This document shows, in pieces, positions 47,277 through 58,650 of a stretch of 64,000 nt of DNA. The DNA is taken from NCBI GenBank assembly GCA_004794655.1, contig SMMW01000519.1, positions 62,001 to 126,000 on the forward strand. The letters are read 5' to 3'. The notes below the pieces were generated by a model. The model did not search any database and was not told where the DNA came from. It worked only from the letters and a program-made list of their open reading frames with translations. This DNA comes from Marisa cornuarietis. Taxonomy: Eukaryota; Mollusca; Gastropoda; Architaenioglossa; Ampullariidae. The position numbers were made by a program, and so were the translations under genes. How positions within the stretch are numbered: position 1 is the first letter of the stretch; each line of letters opens with the position of its first letter.

Positions 47277-48194
47277 TAGCTTTTAATTATTTTATTTCAT
47301 TTGTATTTCTAATTGCTCATTGCTTAATTGTTCTATGCTATAATGATTTCTCCAGGGATGCAAAAAAATTTAAATATTATATAAAACAATCTGAACTTGC
47401 TTATGAATTAACACTGTTTTCAAACTCAGATCTTTGTTTTTGTGAGAATGTATGTATGCATGTATGTCCCACTAATTCATATCAGGCTGGAAGTATGGTG
47501 ATTTCTGCATTGAAAATGTGACTGGTAATATGTTGCCAGTTTAACACCAAACATTCTCAAGTATTTAATAAGTTATTTCCCTTGACTGTAAAGAAAGTGC
47601 ACTTGATGAAAGTCTAGCTCTTATACCCATCACTTGCAAGCTCACCTGTGGTAACCCATTCAAGGGCAGGAAGTCTGCATGACACCTGCTGAATGGTCAG
47701 CTCTTCACAGATCAAAGTTTCTTGCTCATCCACAGAGTAAAGATGTTTTGACTATCCATCGTGAACTGAACTATAAAGAGTTAATGAAAACAGATGTCAT
47801 CAGACAAAATTTTTGGGTACATGGCATCAAAAAATTTTTTTTTCATTTACTACAGTCCATTTGGCAAGAAAAGAGTGCAGAACAGCCAGTGCACACATTT
47901 TAGTGCCTGACTATTGACTATTTTCTATCGTACCCATCACAGTAAGCGTTTTGGGGTGGACTTGTTATATAGGTCACAAGAAATTTTTTTTAAATGATTT
48001 ATTACAAAAATGAGTTTTTGAAAAAACAAAAAACTTGTTTTTCTAATTTTTGTGTCGAATAACATACTAAGATATTTCAATACCACTAAACTACCCCGTT
48101 CTTACCATCACTACACATGCATTTCACATTTCTGACCGACAGTAGCACTCTAGCTAACCCTGACAGGTGCATTCTAGTTAATGACACTTTTACT

Positions 48195-48750
48195 CAGTAA
48201 GACTTGTGTGTCTGAAAAAAGACAATGCCGGGAGAAGAAAGTGCTGATGCTGGTCTCCCGTTTAAGAAAAATCTGTTCTTCGACGGACAGAGTCGTTCAG
48301 GAAATAACGAGCAGATTTGAACAGCTTAACGAAGCTGTAGAATAGTATGAATTTCTCCTTCGCAAGTGTTGGACACCAAATTCAAGGTCAATCTCCAGCA
48401 TGCTCCTGGCGACATCGACAAGGCTGAGTTCATTCTTGAACGGAAGCGACTTCACAAGTTTTTTTAGGCTTCTTTAGAAAAGGCAACCATCAAAAAACAT
48501 GGTCCTTTTGATCGACCGTTGAATTTTATTTAGCAGCACAAATTGATTCTGTTCCAAATATTGCCATCATGCTTCGCATTTTCCTAATTATTGAAGTCAG
48601 CGTCTATCTGCGAAAGAACCTTCTCCAAGTTGAAGCTAATCAAAAACTATCTGATCCACAATGGGTAATTAATTTACGATTGACAAATCTTGCCATTTTG
48701 TCAATCAAGCACCACCTCGTCAATAGGATTTTGATAAAGTGATTATAATA
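48195..48750 (+). pseudogene. hAT transposase C-terminal fragment, decayed
   Basis: On plus in changing frames: SRLRKICSSTDRV and ITSRFEQLNEAVE; then SICERTFSKLKLIKNYLIHN and NLRLTNLAILSIKHHLVNRI (48,600-48,740). The latter is the hAT dimerisation motif, also seen in the element at 7,452-7,772. Several stops and frameshifts. It lies between TPRKB and PGAM5. Confidence 0.8.
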
Positions 48751-49319
48751 GCTTCGCTAGTCTAAAGGCTCCTAAAGTGTGTCAGTTATCTATAGGTTAA
48801 AATATTCATGATTATGTGATTGTAATATATCCTATAGGTTAACATTATATTAATGACAACAATTTTTTTTGCTTTCAAATTTCTATTATGATTATTTGGG
48901 GGGCACTATTTGGTGTTTTAAGAGCCGCTCCCGTTTACTGTAAGGAAAGATGTCTGCTTAGCTCCCTATTAGTTCACACCATGCCCTCCTGGTGTAAAAA
49001 CAGATTTCCTAAAATCAATTTCAAACACGCTGGTCAATGACTTTCAAGTGCAGATCGAATCTTTAGCTTTACAAAGGAATAAAACTGGTGCTGGACAGCA
49101 CTAGATAAACTTATCGGTAGAAAAAAAACATGTTAAAAAAACTAAGGATTCCTGGAAGCAAGATTCATCAAAATATTTTTCTTCGTTTAAAATACATTTT
49201 ATGAGGTAAGTTTTTCTTCAAAGATCGCACAAAACAGGGGAAGTAATTGTCAATTTAGGCGATTGCCTCGTTGGGTGATCTCCCTTGATGTTTGGTTTTC
49301 AAGTCGGGTGCTTGCAGCT

Positions 49320-52300
49320 ATGGGGTGGACAGGCTTGCGTCGTTTGGGGCGACATATTCGTTCAAACAGCACCGCCATCGTGTCTGGGACAGTGACTGTT
49401 ATAGGGTTAGCTGTATACGTAAAGCTCAAAGATAAAGGTCCAGCGCTTGCCGAATGGACTGAAACGAAACCTTACGTTAAATGGGACAGCAACTGGGACC
49501 GGTATGCTTGGTGACTTAGCTGCGTGCTCGTTATAATTATATACAATTCATTCTATTCAGCTAGCATAGCAACATTTGAAAAAGTCACTCATCACACTCA
49601 GACACCACACACCTCTCTGAATAACCAAACGACCCTGAACACATCTCAAACAACGGCACTAACAAAATACAAAAGTCTGTCATGACGCTGAAATACAGAT
49701 TGGAAACGATATATAGTTTTTTTTAAAAGATTGATGCATTTAATAAATACTACAAATACTTTTTATACTTTAATAATTATTAATATTTTGATAAGTTTTA
49801 GAGCATTAATTAAATTATTAATTATTTAATCTGTACAATATAATTTTAAATGGTGTTTTCAGTAGTTGTCATGCTAAGCACACATTTTCAGACGTGATCC
49901 ATCGTCACTGATTAAAAAACCTCAACTTAAGGATCAGCCGTTGACCTACACAGAAGATTTGAAGGAAAAGACTGCTAAAGCCACTCGGCATCTGATTCTT
50001 GTTCGTCATGGCCAGTACGTAGACTCTGCCACTTCAGATGAGGGACGCATTTTGACAGCTCTTGGTAAATAGCTCATTATGTCTCATTTCCCTATATGTT
50101 TATTATAAGTATTCTATTGACAGCACTTGGTAAACAACTGTATATGTTTATCATTTCCACTGTTTGAACTTGAGGGATGAAAAGAATGTTATTCATAAGG
50201 AAGCATTGGCAGAACTTTGATATGGGGAGCTCGTGACTTCATAGGCCGGTCTATGTTATACTGTCAGAGGTGTGGGGTTAGGGTTTGGGGTAGAGTTAGG
50301 GTTAGGTTTAGTTTATTAGGTACATTTGGGCAATTGAGTGGAGCGAGCAGACGACAAATGTCGCGAGCCATTTTTGTCATGGCCGTCGCGAGTTCCATTG
50401 TTAAGTGCCAAGATCTTAAGTGTACCTTATTATAGTTTGATTGCTGAGTAGATTATATAATAGTGTCATTTATAATAGTGTCATTAATTAGAATGCACCT
50501 GTCAGGTTAACTAGAGTACACTAGAGACTGATGAAATATTTAGCTTATAGCATGCATTAATGGTTTGTGTCCATCATGTTTAAACCACATGCTTTAAATT
50601 GCATTGGGATTTTTAGGCCGTCAGCAAGCAGAAATCACAGGACAGCGTCTTCATGACCTTGACCTGGATTTTACTCGTATTGTATCCTCAACAATGACCA
50701 GGGCAGTGGAAACAGCAGATATCATACACAAATTTCTTCCTGGACTTCGGCTTGATCGAGATGATATTCTACGGGAAGGATCACCAATCCGTCCTGAACC
50801 CCCCTCCCACTCCTGGAGACCTGATAATTACGTGAGACTTACTTTTTGACAAAGATGACCATTTAGGGTTAGTCATTATTTATGGACTGCTGTTTAGTTT
50901 ACCAAAGGAACAAAAATATGCACGGCTTCACATGCAAATGCACAGGTGCATGTGGCCTGAATTGCTGACATTGTGACACATGGACAAGTTGGTGCAAAGC
51001 AGAATTTGTACAGTACCAGATTAAGTACATAGTTTCCTCATATAACCAGAAACTTGAGATTTTTATTTAAAAAAAAAAAAAACGAAAAACAACAGCTGTG
51101 CCTGTTGATAATGTCACAAAAGTTATAGATTGTGAGCAAGCTTTGACAGCAGCCATCTTTGTATTTAGCTCTACAGGTTTTACTACTTTACACCATTATT
51201 GGTTCAGAAATCTGTAGATCACATGAATACCAGATTGTCTGCACCAATCATCTTTACCTGCACCCCTGCTCATTCATTGCCCTAAAATTTGAATCTAAAA
51301 GAGCAAGGCATTCAAAAAATGTCATTCAGGCTAAAGTCATTGTATTATTTGATTTTGTGAAGAGGACCTTTCTTTCGTTTTGAAATACTCTCTTGATATG
51401 CATATTTTTGTCTTGAATGATTAAAATATTATCTAAACCAGGTTTTCCTTTGTTTTCAGCAGTTTTTCCAGGATGGAGCACGAATAGAGTCGGCCTTTCG
51501 GAAATACTTTCACAGAGCTGACCCAGAACAAAAGGGAGACAGTGTTGAGATTATTGTGTGCCATGCCAACGTCATACGATATTTCGTCTGCAGGTGAAAA
51601 AATTGTGAAAATGTTGTGTGCCCTGTTAATGTGACACAATATTTTGTCTGCAGGTGGAAAAGAAACCTGCACATGGGGACATAGTGCATGTATGTATATC
51701 GTGCAGTGCCATTTGCTGACATCTACTGACCATCAGTTTTGATCCTCTGATGCCAAAGGGCAAACACTTGAGTTATTCAGGATGAAATGACCTGCAGTCT
51801 GTTGCTCATGACCTGGCCCTGCTTAAATGCATTCATCACCGATGCTTTCTTTCATCCCCACATTGTGAAGACACAATTATTATGTCATCACTAATACTTC
51901 CTTTCATCACTTCATTTTGAAGAACTATCATTGCTTCATCATCCTGGGGTTGTTGATGGCCCAGTGGTTAGAGCACTGGCTTCTGAGGTGGAAGGTGTTT
52001 ACACCAGTGGATTTGACGCCCATGTGACAGCACTATTCACCCATGTGACACAGCCCAGTTCACCCATGTGACAGCACGGTTCACCCATGAAACAGCTGGA
52101 AAACAGTTCTTTGACGTACTGTAGAATGGGATCCTGGAAATGTTAAGTCTTGGCACTCGCGAGGGATCTCTTGACCAGCTGTTTGCTCTTTCTCTAGAGC
52201 AAGAGATGAGCTACAAGACCATTCTTCTTCTAAAGTTTTCCTGCTTCATGGCACTTTTGTTTGCCTGCTTTGATCTCTACTGAGAACAGAGCAGGAGACA

Positions 52301-53505
52301 AAAGAAGAATTCATTTATTTGCCAAGTGACATTATAGAGCAAACTTACTTGACAAATACGTCACACTTACCCACACCACTACATACACTATTACTTGTCT
52401 ATGCCTAAGAAATGAAATGCAAAAGAAAAGGAAAATTCTCATATTAGGTCAGTCTCAGTGAATGTTGAAGTCACCAAGGATCATGCTGCTGATGGCATTG
52501 TAGTGATCAAGTACAATTGCAAACATCCAAGAAAGCAGAATCTTTCATCTTTTTTACTTTTTTTTATTTTTGATTGGTGTTTGGTGGTAAGATCATCTTA
52601 TTAAAAACAAGTGCAACAGGCAGGATATTTGAAATACTAACCAACAGAAAGAACTCACTGTTATGCAGAGGACTTTTACCAAACATAAAACATCGCTAAA
52701 CCAATACCATTTAACTGTTTATTCTTTGTCAAACTTTTGAAGCCTAACGTGGGTGGAATTAAGATACAGCAACACCTATCTTGCAGACTGTATATTTTAA
52801 ATGTTGATCTGAGCACTCTACAATATCGAAAGTTGTAGACTTTTCCTTCGCTTGTCTTTTCCTCCCTACTCTCTCAGTGTTGAACCAGCTCTCTGGCTGT
52901 TGTCACAACAAATATCTCAGATGCAACTTGGTAAATCTCCTGTATTTACTTTCATTTGTCCATTTTTATTATAGTTGCTGGCCGGTCCGGTGTCGCAACG
53001 GTTAGCGCCTGTCTCCAATACAGCGAAGGTTGGCTGTCCATGGTTCAGTTCTCGTCTCGGGCACGCTGTTCTTTCTCTGCATTTGGCATCTGTTAGCAGG
53101 GCTGGCTGCCCTGCCGTGATATAGCCTTAGTTGCTGGCTCGGCGTAAAACACCAATTCCTCCCCGCCCCCCTTATTATAGTTGCTGGAAAGAAATTCAAG
53201 TTATATTAATGAGACCTATGGTGCAGGTGTTGGAATATGAAAATTGTTCTCGCTACCTACTAAAATTTTTCTCACGTTCTTATTGTATGTGAGAACATTT
53301 GTCCACTTGGATTTTTTTTAAATGCTTGTATTGAGGTTACTTTGGTTCTTGCAGAGCACTTCAGTTGCCACCAGAGGCATGGCTACGCATGAGTCTTGCT
53401 CACGGCAGCCTTACACATGTCATGATCCGTCCTTCAGGACGTGTTGTGCTGCGATGTCTGGGCAACTCTGGTCATCTACCACCTACTAAAGTTACCTTCT
53501 CCTAG
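49320..53505 (+). CDS. PGAM5: PGAM5, mitochondrial Ser/Thr/His protein phosphatase, 5 exons
   Basis: A histidine-phosphatase-fold enzyme of the mitochondrial membrane involved in mitophagy, fission and cell death. Exons on plus: 49,320-49,501; 49,892-50,064; 50,617-50,831; 51,460-51,593; 53,355-53,505 (stop TAG). Phases agree and total 284 residues (human long form 289). Visible parts: N-terminal membrane segment [17 protein letters not shown] (18-34); the WDxNWDRR multimerisation motif (55-62); the catalytic ILVRHGQY motif with His100; [23 protein letters not shown]; and CHANVIRY with the second His225. The RHG motif is canonical here whereas human PGAM5 has RHS. The KEAP1-binding ESGE motif of the human protein has no counterpart (region reads [10 protein letters not shown]). 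The exon 4 acceptor is a CAGCAG tandem. An in-frame TTG at 49,263 is not taken as start. Confidence 0.96.
50274..50311. repeat. Short interstitial telomere-like (TTAGGG) tract
   Basis: GGGGTTAGGGTTTGGGGTAG then AGTTAGGGTTAGGTTTAG in PGAM5 intron 2: about five imperfect TTAGGG units. Confidence 0.6.
51955..52200 (+). mobile_element. tRNA-derived SINE in PGAM5 intron 4
   Basis: The head GATGGCCCAGTGGTTAGAGC ACTGG is tRNA-like and similar to the SINE at 41,400. The body contains three GTTCACCCATG(T/A)-type short repeats and ends with TCTTTCTCTAGAGC. No clear target duplication. Confidence 0.55.
52982..53171 (+). mobile_element. Young tRNA-derived SINE with perfect 16-bp target duplication
   Basis: The 190-bp insert begins CCGGTCCGGTGTCGCAACGG, has a B box GGTTCAGTTCT at 53,042-53,052 and a body with GATATAGCCTTAGTTGCTGG. 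TTATTATAGTTGCTGG is present on both sides (52,966-52,981 and 53,172-53,187). Located in PGAM5 intron 4, about 170 bp upstream of the exon 5 acceptor. Its 3' body recurs, truncated, at about 56,897-56,985. Confidence 0.88.
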
Positions 53506-54477
53506 TTGAAGGCCAGCCCATCTGTTCACTGAGCACCTTTGGCAATGCATCTGAAAAGTAATCATCCATTGTGGGACCACCATTTGTGAGAGAGAGCCTC
53601 AGGAAACAGTTTATGGTTCTACAAGGACTATTCTCAAACAATGATTGCACTGTCTCTGTAAACTTAGCAAGTGAGTTGTGTTATTTGGGGCCTTTTTTTT
53701 AAATTAAACGTGGAGATGCATTCAAATCTGTAGATCATAAAAATTTACTAGCTCAAATATGATTAGAAGAATAATATGGGTATGATTTGCATTTGAGTTT
53801 TTCAAAGTGCCTTCATCAATCATGCAAGAAAACATCGCAGTGTTAAGATCTGTAGTACGTATTGTCCAATCTCTGTATTTTGTGAACATTGTTACAGTGG
53901 TGACACACTGTCTACATATAAACTATTGACATTATGCATTTCCTTCCGTTTATATAACATTACAAAAAAAGATACTGAGAGTGTGTGAATCTGGATCTTG
54001 AAAAAGTGTATAAATCTTGGTCTTGTACGAGGGGTGGATTCTCTTTCACCCATCATTCAGCTTCATGGTGTGCACATTAATTTTTATGCAAAGCTCAGTT
54101 TTTTGTTTTTTAAAATTGGGATTACAAGTGTGGAGTTCGTCTGATTGTAGATATGAACAGCAACACACACACAACTAATATCACACAAGCAACTCGTAAC
54201 CTTCGCTTAGAACGACTATATTTAAAACTGACTTAAACCAAATATAAATCTAACAATTTAGGAATAGGAACTAATAACGATTACACCACAACAAGAACCA
54301 GTCTAGCTGTGCGAAAACCAAGAAGGGTTGTGACCTGAAGTGAATTTTCAGGCTTCACAAATAAACAGATTTGAATTTGTGTGTGTGCGTGTGTGTGGAA
54401 AATCGACCGCTGGTCTGGAGAAAAAGAACTTAAGGCTGGTGTGGGGATTGAAGCCTGTTGTTTTACTGCCATAAAAA
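53506..54477. other. PGAM5 3' UTR and intergenic sequence
   Basis: No further gene. I could not choose a polyadenylation signal with confidence. Confidence 0.4.
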
Positions 54478-55379
54478 CAGTGGTATAGAGCTATAGATGA
54501 TTCCAAACTTGCCATTGTGGTTGAAGTTGACAACCATGAAGGACCCCTTAAAACTGCCACAGACACCCACAGTGCCATCATGGAAGCAGCTGTTGAAAAA
54601 GAGCAACCAATGACCATCAACAAGCTTGCCCATCATCTCAAGATCAAAAGGACATCAGTTTTTAAAATCTGAAGAGTTGCGTGCTTTAAAGCTGACAATG
54701 GCAAGTATTGGAAAGGCTGAGCTCCATATTGTCAAGGCTCCTCCCTGTTTAACTACAGCCCCATGTGAAGTTTGGTTATTTAGCAAAACTTGAGGATCCC
54801 TTGCGTTTTAGTCCCCTAGAAGAGCTTACTGATGCTGTGAATGAACTGCTTGGAATGTCAACTGTGAAGACTTTAGATTAAGGCCTGACACCCCCCCCCC
54901 CAAAAAAAAAACAATTTACATATTGCTAATTTTTTTTTTATATCAACTATTTTGCCCTTGAACAGAAGTTCAAAAAATGCTCTTACTGCACTTGTCACGC
55001 TATCAGTTGCCATGTAATTGATCCAAAATAGCACCCATGCAAACATTTTTAAAAGCTTATAACTCCATTAATTTTACAAGTAGACTCAAAATTCTTTTTG
55101 ATATGGTTAACTAAAGGAAGCTTGAGACTTGTTAAGACTTGAATAAATGACCTTTCAGATGATGAACAAATTTCTCATTTTAAAATTATTTTTATTAATA
55201 AAGGTACAAACATTCTGAATGCCCTTTATAGCCCACTCTCAATCTTTATGGTTGAAAAGAAACCCTTGCTCGGCTTTTGGGGGGGCAAACTTTGTGCTAA
55301 CAGTGAATGACGTTCACATTCTTGGTTCTTTTTTGAGGGGTGGCTGCCCCCCTTTGCCCACCCTGGTTCTATACCACTG
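54478..55379 (+). mobile_element. Decayed DNA transposon with CAGTGGTATAG ends (902 bp)
   Basis: The left end is CAGTGGTATAGAGC and the right end GGTTCTATACCACTG, an inverted pair. Near the left end a plus frame (about 54,510-54,672) reads VEVDNHEGPLKTATDT, then SAIMEAAVEKEQPMTINKLA and HHLKIKRTSVFKI before a stop. This resembles the N-terminal helix-turn-helix of mariner-like transposases. Near the right end TGACGTTCACATTCTTGGTT is shared with the MITE at 63,022. No target duplication is obvious. It looks like an internally deleted relative of the source of those MITEs. Confidence 0.65.
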
Positions 55380-56460
55380 ATGCTTTGATTATTCCCATCT
55401 TTGACTAATCCCTTTCTTTCAGTTCTTAAACATTTTGGCGGTACGAAGATGTTTTTGTGTTTCCGTTCAGTTGACAGATATGTTTATGGCTTGCAGGGGT
55501 TAGGCTGCAGCAGGACTTCACAATGCAGCATACATTATTAACAATGTAAGGTCATCTGTACCCATTCAGTAAATTTTTGTTTTAGAGGGCATCGAAATGA
55601 TGAAGCAATGTATACTAAATTTGTGATGAATGTTTTCAGGATATTGTCTTTCTTTATTGAAAACTGTTAGCTTTCTTGTGCATGGAGTGTCTGTTTGATA
55701 ATGTAGTAATAGCATGCTACATGACTTAGATTTCCTGTGACACTTTTTGTTGATGTAGTTGCTGATACTGGTTTTTAAACTGTGGCTAATTATGAGTAGT
55801 TAGTGTTACTGCAAAAGCATGTGTCTTTGTCGCCTGAGAAAAACACCAGAAACCTTTATGGACAGCTTTGTAGTGAACTGCTTGATAAGGGACCTTGATG
55901 TGAGGGGAGATGTGGGCTCTTGCTTCTTATCTCTTTAATGTATATACATCCACATCCCACACACATGGGCACTGACATCTCATTCATTCTCCACGTACAT
56001 CCACACACATGGGCACTGACAACTGTCATTCAGTCTCCATGGAACAGTCTTAAAAGAGACGTGACCCACATGACAAGCTCATCTCACTTTATCCCACATA
56101 GTGCTCACTTATTGCCTGCTATCAACACATGATACCAATGGATAAAAAGGTGCAGACTCTTGGTGATTAGATTTTTTTTTTTGTTAAAGTGTGTTAGAAA
56201 GAATCACAAATGTTCTGAGCTTAAAAACAATTTTACTGGTACATTTGATATGTGTAAACTTAGGGGAAAGAGACGAAAACCAAAACCAGTATGTAGACTT
56301 ATCTATTTATCAAAATTATTCATAACCATGCATACATGCACATGTGCATTAAAAGGTGCCTCTGATGAGTGAAAGACATGGATGGCTAGTCTACAGCCTG
56401 GTAATGCCTCAAAACTCATGTTTTTCAAAACAACTTTGTTCCAGCCTCTATGCAGAGAGA
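55380..56460. other. Gene-free stretch
   Basis: No gene recognised. A 2-copy repeat with ACATCCACA...CACATGGGCACTGACA lies near 55,945-56,025. Confidence 0.45.
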
Positions 56461-56464
56461 TAAA

Positions 56465-56740
56465 TATAGTAAGTCCTTACTTAACATCAATAGGTTCTTA
56501 AGAACTGTGACTTTAAGAAAAATGATGTATAATGAAATCAGTTTTACCCTAGGCTAATTGATATACATGTAAACATGAGCTAGGTTCCTACAGTTTATTT
56601 CTGGTCACAAAATATCACCTAACTTCTAAATAAAGACTCAAACATGTGGGAAGAAACGTGAGTACCCGGAGAAAAGCCACCCAGAGAAGGGAGGAATGTG
56701 CAAGGTTCACACAGAGACAGGAATCAATTTTATTTTCTCG
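56465..56740. mobile_element. Probable dispersed repeat (unclassified)
   Basis: GTAAGTCCTTACTTAACATC, TAGGTTCTTAAGAACTGTGA and, further on, GAGTACCCGGAGAAAAGCCA read like widely dispersed repeat sequence I associate with many animal genomes. I cannot name the family or define its ends. Confidence 0.3.
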
Positions 56741-56896
56741 TCCAACGATAAAATGAAACGATATTAAGATTTAATACAGCTACACACCTCACCCCAGTCC
56801 CTGTACATAGAAATAGATTATTTGGGTAGTTCAGTAATCTTGGTAATTCTGCTATATGACTGACAGCTACACACCTCTCCCCAGCTCCTGTACATA

Positions 56897-57007
56897 GATC
56901 TCTGAATGTGGCATCTGTTTATAGGGCTGGGTACCTAGCTGTGATATAGCCTTAGTTGCTGGCTCAGCATAAAATGCCATTTCCCCACACACACACACAC
57001 ACACACA
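56897..57007 (+). mobile_element. 5'-truncated SINE 3' end plus (CA)n
   Basis: GGCATCTGTTTATAGGGCTGG and GATATAGCCTTAGTTGCTGG match the 3' body of the SINE at 52,982-53,171. It ends in a (CA)n run at 56,985-57,007. Confidence 0.7.
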
Positions 57008-57689
57008 TAGTTTCTCTGCCTCAAGCCACTAAAGGATGACAATTGCACCTGCTCCTGTATGCTGTAACTCTGTACAGCTGTGCAGCTTATTTAGTCAGTA
57101 ATCCTGTCTAGCCCCACTTTCGAAATAATAAAGGCACAGAAATAGCTGAGAAAAATAGTGGAGGAAAACAATTTGCAACTATTAACTGCCACTTTTGGCT
57201 GGAAGATGTCTACCATAAGCAGATCTTCAGTAGTTGCCCTGGGCTATAAGCAAGGGGATTAGAAAGATAACAGAGCAGGTGAAAATAAACATGCTGAGAA
57301 CAGCTAGTTTAATATTGAAGGAAAGAGTCACAAGCCTTAGTCTTGTTTTCTTCGTGTGCTACAAGAACAAAAACATTGATCCACTTGCCCTGGCTTGTTG
57401 CTATAGCTGACTAATATATGGTGACCACAGGAAATGGTGACCAGGAGTTAAAATGGAGCTTTCCAATCTAACCTTTGTTAACCAAGGCTATTTTCAAAAT
57501 AAAACAATGCAGATGCCAGGTAACACTGGTAATATTGAATACAAGAGATGCAAACAAAACTGATGTGTCAGGGCCAGGTATTTTAATAATACTGGTAATA
57601 TTAAATAGAGCTAGGTCAGCCAGCCTGTTAACAGACATGCTAAGAATCAATAAGCAAATCACTGGTAAGAAGTGAAACAGAGACAGACA

Positions 57690-58650
57690 ACATAATAATA
57701 ATAATAATAATAGTGAAGATTTTTATAGCGCATATTCACACTCATAGAGAGCATGCTCTTAGCGCTTAAAACGAGGAAGAGACGTGGACTAAGTAGACAC
57801 AGAACAAAGGGGACGAAAGAAAACGACAGTACTGACGAAACAGAAAACATTAAAAGGCATCAAGTAACAGGAACAGAAAAATATAGTGATTCTGCGAGAA
57901 AGATGGGTAAAGTAGCAAGAGGGAAGGGGGCGGGGTTAAGAAGGACGAGCATTGTGCGGACTGTGTTAGGAGAAATGCTCAAGGAAGAGGTGCGTTTTCA
58001 GTGCAGATTTGAAAGATTCAGTTGTAGGAAGGTGGCGGATATGGAAAGGAAGAGAGTTCCATTGTTTTGCAGCACAGTAGCCAAAAGTCCTGTGACCATA
58101 TGTTGTTGTTCTGGTGACAGGAACAGTTAGGATACGGTCGTCAGGCGAAGAGCGTAGTTGTCTGGACGGAGAGTAAGGGATGAGAAGTTCAGAGAAATAG
58201 TCAGGACAGGAGCCAGCAAAGAAATTAAAACACAGCACAGACAGTTTGTACTGAATGCGAGAACGGATGGGTAGCCAGTGTAGAAAACAAAGGAGAGGAG
58301 TGACATGGTCCCGTTTCCTTGCTCTAAGCACCAGACGCGCAGCAGAGTTCTGTACTCTCTGGAGTCTCTGAATGAGGTAGTCAGGGCAGCCTGCCAGCAA
58401 GGAGTTGCAGTAGTCAAGTCGAGAAAGAACAAACGCACAGACAAGAGTGTTGGTAGCGCGTGTAGAGAGAAAATGACGGATGGCACTGATCTTACGGAGC
58501 TCATAATAGGCAGACCGACAGACAGATGCTACATGTCTATCGAGTGTCATGTCATCAGTGACAATAAATCCCAGATTCCTAACAGATGACGTGAAACATC
58601 TCAATGCTTTGGAAATTCCTGTGTTAATGTCTGACACAAACCACAAAAAT
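57690..58650 (-). mobile_element. 5'-truncated L2/CR1-like LINE with open 226-residue ORF2 end
   Basis: On minus, an unbroken frame from about 58,646 to the stop at 57,966 reads the C-terminal part of a non-LTR reverse transcriptase: SVRNLGFIVTDDMTLDRHVA, CRSAYYELRKISAIRHFLS, SRLDYCNSLLAGCPDYLIQR, VQNSAARLVLRARKRDHVTP, LHWLPIRSRIQYKLSVLCFN, YGHRTFGYCAAKQWNSLPF and FKSALKTHLFLEHFS. A 3' UTR of about 270 bp ends in a (TTA)n tail at 57,693-57,711. This copy is the reference for the fragments at 8,483, 15,190, 20,700 and 26,200. The catalytic motifs lie upstream and are absent, so it cannot move by itself. Confidence 0.92.

Noticed and set aside
47679..47903. 74-residue plus-strand frame containing SKDVL, considered as TPRKB last exon
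   Set aside because: The exon at 47,187-47,276 fits phase and the whole conserved C terminus; the SKDVL match is chance.
49263..49319. TTG-initiated extension of PGAM5
   Set aside because: An ATG at 49,320 lies directly ahead of the expected short basic N terminus and membrane segment.
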